The translations under genes were made by a program, and so were the position numbers. Positions 14,613 to 19,219 of a DNA stretch of 19,219 nt are shown piece by piece; positions within the stretch are counted from its first letter, which is position 1; every line of letters starts with the position of its first letter. Source of the DNA: an uncultured Elusimicrobia bacterium (GTDB taxonomy: Bacteria; Elusimicrobiota; Elusimicrobia; UBA1565; UBA9628); the NCBI GenBank assembly GCA_903874575.1, contig CAIQSZ010000284.1, positions 1-19,219 of the forward strand, written 5' to 3'. Under the pieces are notes generated by a model, which ran no database searches, had not been told where the DNA came from, and saw only the letters and a program-made list of their open reading frames with translations.

Positions 14613-15701
14613 CTAACCGCCCCGTTTTGCCACTACCGGGGCATCCTTGCCCGCTCGATTGTCAACCGACTTTTTGGACAACGACGGCAAGAGGGCCAGT
14701 GTAGCAGAAATATGCGATGGTGACAAATGCGCGTAGCGTTCGGCCATGCGCGTTGAGGAGTGGCCCAGGATCGCCGCTATGGCTTGCAGGGAGGCCCCAC
14801 GCATGGCGAGCTGGCTGGCCGTGGTGTGCCGGAGATCGTGGAATCGGAAATCGGTGATTCCCGCCAGTACCAGGGATTGCTCCCAGGCGTCTCTTAGTCC
14901 CCCATCCCAAACGACAGGCCCCGCGTTGGGGCCTTGGAAGATGTATTCCCCCGTGCGCGGCATTTGAGAAAGGATTTCGGCAACGTCGCCGTGGAGCGGA
15001 ATATATCGCTTCCCCCCGCCTTTGCTCTTGGGCACCGTGATTTGGTTTGTCACCGGGTCTATGTCACGCCATCGGATATTGAGGATTTCCGATTGCCTCA
15101 TGCCTGTGCGTAGAGCGATTAGAACGATCCGTTGAAGTTCGGGCGGGCAGACAGCCAGAAGTTTTTTCTGCTCATCTTGGGTCAAATGACGGACCCTGGA
15201 TTTTTCCCGCTCATTGAAGAATCGGATTCCCAGGACTGGATTGTGATTCGCTTTCTTCCAGGTCACGGCTTTCGAGAACACGACTTTTAAGAAGGCGAGT
15301 TCACGGTTGATCGTGCTTCCCGAGAGCGGGTGCGCGTCCTTATCTTTCCCAACTTTCTTCATGCGCCTGACGGCCTTATAGCGCTCGATGCTCTGCTGTG
15401 TTACCTCCGAGGCCATACAGTCTCCAAAGTGGGCCAGCACTCGCCCCGACAGAGAAACGTCGTCGCGATAGCTTCGTTTGTTCGCCTTGGAGTATTCCAG
15501 GTAATCGGCAATCAGTTCTTTGAGCTTGAGCGGTCGGACCTCGTGGGTTTTTTCGCCAAGAACGTATTGCGCCCGTTCATGCTCGTAAATTTTTTGTGCC
15601 AGCTTTCGATCCTTAACCTTCGTGCTGCCTGAGATGCGCGTCCCGCGTAAGCTGAAACGATAATTCCAGAACGGCGAGCCCGGTTGCTTGTAGAGTCCCA
15701 T
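14613..15701 (-). CDS. int: Tyrosine recombinase / site-specific integrase
   Basis: A 362-residue phage-type integrase. All catalytic residues are visible: Arg202 (RTGMRQSE), a Lys near 225-231 (KSKGGGKR), His288 and Arg291 (FHDLRHT), His314 (LGHSS) and the nucleophile Tyr323 (ERYAH). Residues 1-50 resemble an arm-binding beta domain, about 55-165 the SAM-like core-binding domain, and 170-335 the catalytic domain. It therefore looks functional. GGAGGGAG lies upstream of the ATG. The gene starts 3 bases after the HTH regulator ends, so both probably share one transcript and the regulator may control integration. GC content is visibly lower than in the host genes to the left. Confidence 0.95.
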   Translation of the reverse strand: MGLYKQPGSPFWNYRFSLRGTRISGSTKVKDRKLAQKIYEHERAQYVLGEKTHEVRPLKLKELIADYLEYSKANKRSYRDDVSLSGRVLAHFGDCMASEVTQQSIERYKAVRRMKKVGKDKDAHPLSGSTINRELAFLKVVFSKAVTWKKANHNPVLGIRFFNEREKSRVRHLTQDEQKKLLAVCPPELQRIVLIALRTGMRQSEILNIRWRDIDPVTNQITVPKSKGGGKRYIPLHGDVAEILSQMPRTGEYIFQGPNAGPVVWDGGLRDAWEQSLVLAGITDFRFHDLRHTTASQLAMRGASLQAIAAILGHSSTRMAERYAHLSPSHISATLALLPSLSKKSVDNRAGKDAPVVAKRGG

Positions 15702-15704
15702 AAT

Positions 15705-15917
15705 CTATTTCTCCCTCCACTTGAAGCCGAGTTTTTCATCTAAGAGCCTTCGGGCCATGCGGCTAGGCTTCACCTTCCCGTTACACCAGCGCCAGGTCGT
15801 CATGGGCGGAATGCCCAGGCGCTTCTCTAAGTCCGCCGGTCTGATTTTCTTTCTCAGCAGGAAAGCCTGGAACTCTTGAGCGGGGGTTTTCGTTCGCGGG
15901 CGCTTGGCGTCGGGCAT
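15705..15917 (-). CDS. Small helix-turn-helix regulator upstream of integrase
   Basis: A 70-residue basic protein. Residues about 14-60 look like a compact Xre/Cro-type or Cox-like helix-turn-helix: EFQAFLLRKKIRPADLEKRL, then GIPPMTTWRWCNGKVKPS, then RMARRLLDEKLGF. I chose the ATG at 15917 because a consensus-like promoter ends 6 bases before it; a TTG at 15947 in the same frame would add ten residues but falls inside that promoter. A near-perfect inverted repeat covers the -10 box, so the protein probably represses its own gene and the integrase that follows 3 bases after its stop. This makes it a candidate switch for element excision or silencing. It is too short for a CI-type repressor with a cleavage domain. 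Confidence 0.75.
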   Translation of the reverse strand: MPDAKRPRTKTPAQEFQAFLLRKKIRPADLEKRLGIPPMTTWRWCNGKVKPSRMARRLLDEKLGFKWREK

Positions 15918-15921
15918 GATC

Positions 15922-15945
15922 GGAGCATAACAGATGTTATGTTCC
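15922..15945. promoter_or_regulatory. Inverted-repeat operator over the -10 box
   Basis: A 24-base dyad with 10-base half-sites (ggagcataac and gttatgttcc) around a 4-base AGAT centre; nine of ten positions pair. It covers the -10 hexamer of the HTH regulator gene and most of the spacer, an ideal site for autorepression. Confidence 0.65.
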
Positions 15946-15952
15946 AATTCAA
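15924..15952 (-). promoter_or_regulatory. Promoter for HTH regulator and integrase
   Basis: Minus-strand TTGAAT (15952-15947), 17-base spacer, TATGCT (15929-15924), then 6 bases to the ATG at 15917. The transcript would begin at or next to the ATG, with no room for a Shine-Dalgarno site. Confidence 0.65.
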
Positions 15953-15959
15953 TAAGGAC

Positions 15960-16142
15960 TCAAGCCAGATGCGCCGGAGGCGTTACGGAATTTCCGGCCA
16001 TGAATGCGTCAAGTTGTATGCGGTCGAAGCGGTAATGGAAACGCTTTGGGGCGTCCGGGGTCCGGGGCCTGACGCTGATTTGAGAAAAGGGGATCGAGCG
16101 CGCGTCAACCATCCGATAGAGGGTCTTGGGACTGAGGGACAA
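15960..16142 (-). CDS. Excisionase/AlpA-like helix-turn-helix protein, start unresolved
   Basis: The frame encodes a MerR-like HTH of the excisionase family: YLTLQAAAVYLSL, then SPKTLYRMV, then a wing ending HYRFDRIQLDAFMAG. The coordinates use the only standard start in the frame, a TTG at 16142, giving 60 residues, but this would cut off the first helix, which is encoded at about 16143-16178. No ATG, GTG or TTG occurs in this frame for over 200 bases further upstream. Removing one base at the TAA of the preceding gene (16201-16203) would join this frame to an ATG at 16221. So either a frameshift, an unusual start or a sequence error is involved. Such proteins direct excision or activate integrase genes; it precedes the regulator/integrase promoter by a few bases. 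Confidence 0.55.
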   Translation of the reverse strand: MSLSPKTLYRMVDARSIPFSQISVRPRTPDAPKRFHYRFDRIQLDAFMAGNSVTPPAHLA

Positions 16143-16200
16143 ATAGACGGCCGCCGCCTGGAGCGTGAGATAGCGCGGGGCGACCGGCTCCGGGGCGCTC

Positions 16201-16500
16201 TTACGCGTATGACAGTCCCATGCCCGTCCAGGCTGGCGAGTCCGGCCCCGCGATCCGTAGCGCCGACACCGGCCGCTCGCGCTGGAGCGTCTGGCCGGAG
16301 TTGGACGGCGAGGGGGCCGACCAGGGTCGAGCGTCGAAGTCCGACCAATGTCCCTTGATTTCGAGAGCGACCCAGCCCTGGGAATGGCGATCGGACCGCT
16401 TTCCAGATAGAGGACGCAGAAAAAATAAAACCCAGGAAATCAAGGCCCCAAAAATACCGCGTCCAAAAATTTCAAAAACTGGAATGGCGCGGGCAATCAT
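16201..16500 (-). CDS. Small putative membrane protein of the element
   Basis: A 99-residue product that I do not recognise. Residues about 12-31 (FGRGIFGALISWVLFFLRPL) form one likely membrane span near the N-terminus; the rest is polar and Pro/Ser-rich. Its ATG overlaps the TGA of the zinc-ribbon gene (ATGA), continuing the overlap chain of the replication operon, which is the main evidence that it is translated. It stops at a TAA immediately before the excisionase-like frame, one reading frame away, so its C-terminal 20 codons or so may in truth be the start of that protein. Roles such as immunity, lysis timing or membrane anchoring are possible, but nothing in the sequence decides. Confidence 0.5.
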   Translation of the reverse strand: MIARAIPVFEIFGRGIFGALISWVLFFLRPLSGKRSDRHSQGWVALEIKGHWSDFDARPWSAPSPSNSGQTLQRERPVSALRIAGPDSPAWTGMGLSYA

Positions 16501-17240
16501 CGGCGGAACCGTCGGGCATCGAGGTCGGGGTCCTGGCCGCGCTTGATTCGCGCGAGTTGGCGTCGCCGTTGTTGGTAGACGTATCGGCGCAGTACGTTGC
16601 GGGTCCGCACGGTCCCGAGGCGGGCGGCCTCGCGCTCAAGCTCTGCCCGGCGGTCGCTGATTTTTGCCCGCCTGAATGTTGGAGCACCAGTGGCGCTCAG
16701 GTCGCCAGACACGCGAAGGGCGGCGCGGTCCTCAGCGCTTATCAGCAGGCCCACGAGATCAAGTGGGAAGGATAGAGGCTGGCGATCATGGCAACGGGTG
16801 CAGGTGCGCTCAGCGGCCCGCGTGCCGGTCCCGGTGCGGAGGCGGAATACCAAGCCACGGCAACGACGGCAACGGCTGCGCGTGGGTGATACAGATAGAT
16901 TGCTTGCGGCGGCGACATAGAAGCGGCGGCAGGAGCCGGAGGTCGTGCAGCGGAAAAAGCCGGGTGTCCACAGAATGAGGGCCGAGCGGAAGCAAAACCA
17001 GCACCGTATCAACTCCCCCACGCACGGAGCATACACGTCTCCGGCGACTACCGCCGCCAGGTATTCGGGGGCCATGAGCCGCGCGAGGGCGGCGCTTGGC
17101 GTGGGGGTGTAGGTCGTTCCTCGACTGTCGAAACCGGGGGAAGGTCGGACAGCGAGCGAGAGCGCCGAGAGGGTCCACCCAAGGCTCCGGCGAGCGTCCA
17201 TGGCCCCGGACTTCTGTATCAGGCCCCCCAGCGGCCTCAT
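16497..17240 (-). CDS. Cys-rich putative zinc-ribbon protein of the element
   Basis: A 247-residue basic protein of unknown function. Cysteines fall in pairs suited to metal binding: Cys73, Cys80 and Cys83; Cys98 and Cys104; Cys124 and Cys127 (RCRRCRGLVFR); Cys147 and Cys150 (CTRCH). The layout of two short CxxC-like knuckles with FYVA and a following CRRCRGLVFR resembles uncharacterised zinc-ribbon proteins seen in other integrative elements. Residues 185-247 are Arg-rich and helical (ELEREAARLGTVRTRNVLRR), suitable for nucleic-acid contact. It is joined by ATGA overlaps to the primase gene before it and the small membrane gene after it, so a part in element replication or its control is plausible. 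It could also be an unrelated cargo protein. Confidence 0.7.
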   Translation of the reverse strand: MRPLGGLIQKSGAMDARRSLGWTLSALSLAVRPSPGFDSRGTTYTPTPSAALARLMAPEYLAAVVAGDVYAPCVGELIRCWFCFRSALILWTPGFFRCTTSGSCRRFYVAAASNLSVSPTRSRCRRCRGLVFRLRTGTGTRAAERTCTRCHDRQPLSFPLDLVGLLISAEDRAALRVSGDLSATGAPTFRRAKISDRRAELEREAARLGTVRTRNVLRRYVYQQRRRQLARIKRGQDPDLDARRFRR

Positions 17241-19141
17241 TGCAGACCTTCCAAGGCGTCGGCGTGGGCCGAGTCTGAGCGTCCCAGCGTCACGTCCCTA
17301 TATGTTTGTGACGTTGGGACGCTTGTTTCAGTTAGTGCCCAAAGCGTTTTCCGGCCTTCCTGTCCGGCCATCTTGACCTTACCCGCCTTCCGGAGGCGCG
17401 TCAATTCGTTCTTGACGGCTCCCCCCGTCTTCTCCTCCAAGGTTTCGGCGGTTGATTTCCCGTACTCGCGCAGAGCTGCGAGTACCTTGTCACCTACCGT
17501 CAAGGCCTTGGCAAAGGCGGGGTCCTTGGCTTGGTCTACGACCTCAAACTTCCAAGAGTCTGAGCTGAAGCGAACCAATAAAGCCAAGTCTTCAGCGTAG
17601 GGGCCGAAATTTGACTTGGTATGACGGAGGATCAGCCGAAGCTCTCCGGGGGCGGAGGCGATGCGCTCCAAGTGGATGACGCTCCGAGAGAGGTTGAACT
17701 TGTAGACCGATCCAAAGACAGTCTTTTTCTTGTAGTCCTGTCCCTGCTGCAACTTGGCCTGATGATCGAGGATTAGAGACGTAACGCCAAATGAGCGAAG
17801 CGCATTGAAGAGCGCAATCGTTTCCTTGGCGTCTTCCGGGTTCCCGCCGGATGCTGGACCCATCGAGTCCACGACTATAAGCACTGGCTTTTCCTTTTGG
17901 ACCAGTTCCTTTAGCGCAGCAATCAAGTCTGGAAGACACTTCGGCGGTGCGAGGTAGAGCAGACCCTTGGGCGGCGCTTTCAGTCCAAGGCCGCGCGCGA
18001 TCATGAAGGCCCTGTGCGCCTGAGCATCTGCGGACAACTCCCAATCGAGGTACAAGACGGGGCCATTGGGGAGGTCCAGGCCGCAGAAACTCAGTCCTGC
18101 GGCGGTACACGTCGCGATGTCCAACGCGATAAAGCTTTTACCTTGACCGCCTTCCGCATAGAGGGTGTTTGGGTGGCCGGCGGCCAGTCGCCCGCCCAAC
18201 AGTATCCGGGCAGGCGCGGGTTCCTGGAGCGTGGAAAGGTCCACCGGAACGAGCATCCCAACGTCCCGACTATATTGGGGCGTGACGCTGGGACGTTCAC
18301 CGTCCGGTGCTTTTGCTCCCTCAATCGTGTCGAACTGTGCCGCAGGATTGTCTGCCCCGAGCGCGCCCTTCGCGAACTTGTAGGCGTGCGCCACGCGGTC
18401 GCGCATATGGGCCTCGTCGCGGGGCTCGACGCGCCGAGGATTCCAGACTTCGAGCATCAAAGACAGCGTCCGTTCCGGCGGTAGCCCGAGATCGCGGCCC
18501 TTGCAAGCGACAACGAACGAGCCCGAGGTAGGCGCATGGATTTGGAGATATGCCGCGTAGCGCGCCTGCGTCTCGGCGTCATCCATGTACGTCCCCGTGC
18601 CTGGTCCGATATACACGGGAACGGCCTTGAGGATTTCGAGCTGAGCGGTAGACGCCGCCGCCATTTTTTCCGGTGTCCCCCGGCACACCTCGTAGAGCTT
18701 GCCGGTGTCGGGATGGACAGAGCCGGGGCCAACGACATAGCCGCCGTGGTGCTTAATGTCGAGCCCCGCGTATTGAGGATGCTTTCCTCGTGCCTTGAAT
18801 CCTTCCGGCACGGTCAGATAGATATGTAACCCTGGCTTTTTGCCGCCTGTGCGAACCGTGAAGCTGTCCAGGGGACCGGCGGCGGACGTCAGGCGCCCGA
18901 GCGGCCTGTCGCCGGGCTCGAAGTTTCGGGGGTCGCAATCGATAACGACTTGCGTCGGACTGAGAATGACTCCGTAGTTCCCTTTCGCCAATTCTTCGGC
19001 CGAGTACTGGCCGACTTTCGTCTCGCGCCAGCGGCTGGCCGTCGGCATTTTCCCGCGCAGGGGCATGAGTGCGTAACCGGCTCGTGTGTAAGCGCGGATG
19101 ATTTCGAGCTTTGACAACGCGGTGGGCCTTTTGTCGCTCAT
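17237..19141 (-). CDS. Primase-polymerase / RepA-type ATPase fusion (element replication protein)
   Basis: A 634-residue replication protein. Residues about 10-180 are a bifunctional primase-polymerase (prim-pol) domain: metal-binding VVIDCDPRN with Asp68 and Asp70, the His of GLHIYL (106), and DIKHHGGYVVGPGSVH. Residues about 305-540 are a RecA-fold, RepA-like hexameric ATPase: Walker A AEGGQGKS (329-336, Lys335) and Walker B LIVVDS (421-426, Asp425). Residues about 545-605 resemble a winged helix (KVLAALREYGKSTAETLEEK). Together it could prime, unwind and start copying of the element. AGGGGG lies about 5 bases before the ATG at 19141, which also overlaps the upstream gene's stop; a GTG at 19210 in frame is less likely. 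Confidence 0.92.
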   Translation of the reverse strand: MSDKRPTALSKLEIIRAYTRAGYALMPLRGKMPTASRWRETKVGQYSAEELAKGNYGVILSPTQVVIDCDPRNFEPGDRPLGRLTSAAGPLDSFTVRTGGKKPGLHIYLTVPEGFKARGKHPQYAGLDIKHHGGYVVGPGSVHPDTGKLYEVCRGTPEKMAAASTAQLEILKAVPVYIGPGTGTYMDDAETQARYAAYLQIHAPTSGSFVVACKGRDLGLPPERTLSLMLEVWNPRRVEPRDEAHMRDRVAHAYKFAKGALGADNPAAQFDTIEGAKAPDGERPSVTPQYSRDVGMLVPVDLSTLQEPAPARILLGGRLAAGHPNTLYAEGGQGKSFIALDIATCTAAGLSFCGLDLPNGPVLYLDWELSADAQAHRAFMIARGLGLKAPPKGLLYLAPPKCLPDLIAALKELVQKEKPVLIVVDSMGPASGGNPEDAKETIALFNALRSFGVTSLILDHQAKLQQGQDYKKKTVFGSVYKFNLSRSVIHLERIASAPGELRLILRHTKSNFGPYAEDLALLVRFSSDSWKFEVVDQAKDPAFAKALTVGDKVLAALREYGKSTAETLEEKTGGAVKNELTRLRKAGKVKMAGQEGRKTLWALTETSVPTSQTYRDVTLGRSDSAHADALEGLQ

Positions 19142-19219
19142 GAGAGCCCCCTGCTTTCCGATAGAATCATTCTTTCGATTTCCGCCGCGTGCCCCGGAAA
19201 ACTTTCGCACTCAGGGCAA
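19138..19219 (-). CDS. 3' end of an unknown upstream gene of the element operon
   Basis: The last 26 codons of a frame that enters from the right edge, reading CPECESFPGHAAEIERMILS and a few further residues to a TGA that overlaps the prim-pol ATG (ATGA). A CxxC pair in the fragment suggests a small metal-binding protein. The evidence is the same stop/start overlap used by the next genes; the fragment alone is too short to identify. Confidence 0.45.
   Translation of the reverse strand, partial: CPECESFPGHAAEIERMILSESRGLS

Noticed and set aside
14539..14640. Possible CRISPR-like repeats beside the tRNA
   Set aside because: The repeats are only 8-9 bases, not evenly spaced and without spacer-sized gaps; they fit hairpins or recombinase sites.
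15948..15960. Divergent plus-strand promoter from the operator region
   Set aside because: TATGTT at 15938 has no -35 partner, and no credible plus-strand gene follows.
15983..16348. 121-codon minus-strand frame over the excisionase-like gene
   Set aside because: Arg/Ser/Pro-rich with no motif; it competes with the frame that has a recognisable HTH.
16220..16546. Plus-strand frame of 108 codons in the element
   Set aside because: No ribosome site or promoter; it is antisense to the gene supported by an ATGA overlap.

Overview
This is a GC-rich bacterial chromosome segment carrying the end of an integrated mobile element. The host is a diderm: the window encodes an Omp85-type outer-membrane barrel, a lipoprotein with a lipobox, and several proteins with signal peptides. 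The long TPR proteins and the TRAP/TatT gene set would suit an Elusimicrobiota- or deltaproteobacteria-like genome. That placement is an inference from gene style only; no marker gene here settles it.

Region 1 (1-12448) is entirely on the minus strand. In transcription order it holds a small unknown protein, a divergent ClpS-like adaptor, an aldo/keto reductase, a 1013-residue secreted TPR protein, methylenetetrahydrofolate reductase (metF), an Omp85-like barrel, a TatT lipoprotein, TRAP transporter DctP, DctQ and DctM, a LOG-family protein, and a secreted TPR protein cut by the window edge. From metF leftward the genes overlap or nearly touch, with many ATGA or GTGA stop/start overlaps, so this looks like one long operon. 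Its core is a TPR-associated TRAP transporter: TatT and DctP in the periplasm, DctQM in the inner membrane.

Region 2 (12449-14538) has a short divergent promoter region, then a plus-strand DinG/XPD-type helicase whose iron-sulphur site lacks one cysteine, then a minus-strand tRNA-Ser(GCT).

Region 3 (about 14539-19219) is the element, with visibly lower GC than the host genes. Reading leftward it carries the tail of an unknown Cys-containing protein, a primase-polymerase/RepA-type ATPase fusion, a Cys-rich putative zinc-ribbon protein, a small putative membrane protein, an excisionase-like helix-turn-helix protein, a small HTH regulator and a tyrosine integrase. The first four are chained by ATGA overlaps. 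The HTH regulator and integrase have their own promoter, with a near-perfect inverted-repeat operator lying across the -10 box. No capsid or tail gene is seen here, and the element's far end is outside the window.

Several genes that appear to begin transcripts have a -10-like box only 6-8 bases before the start codon and no visible Shine-Dalgarno site, which suggests leaderless transcripts in both host and element.
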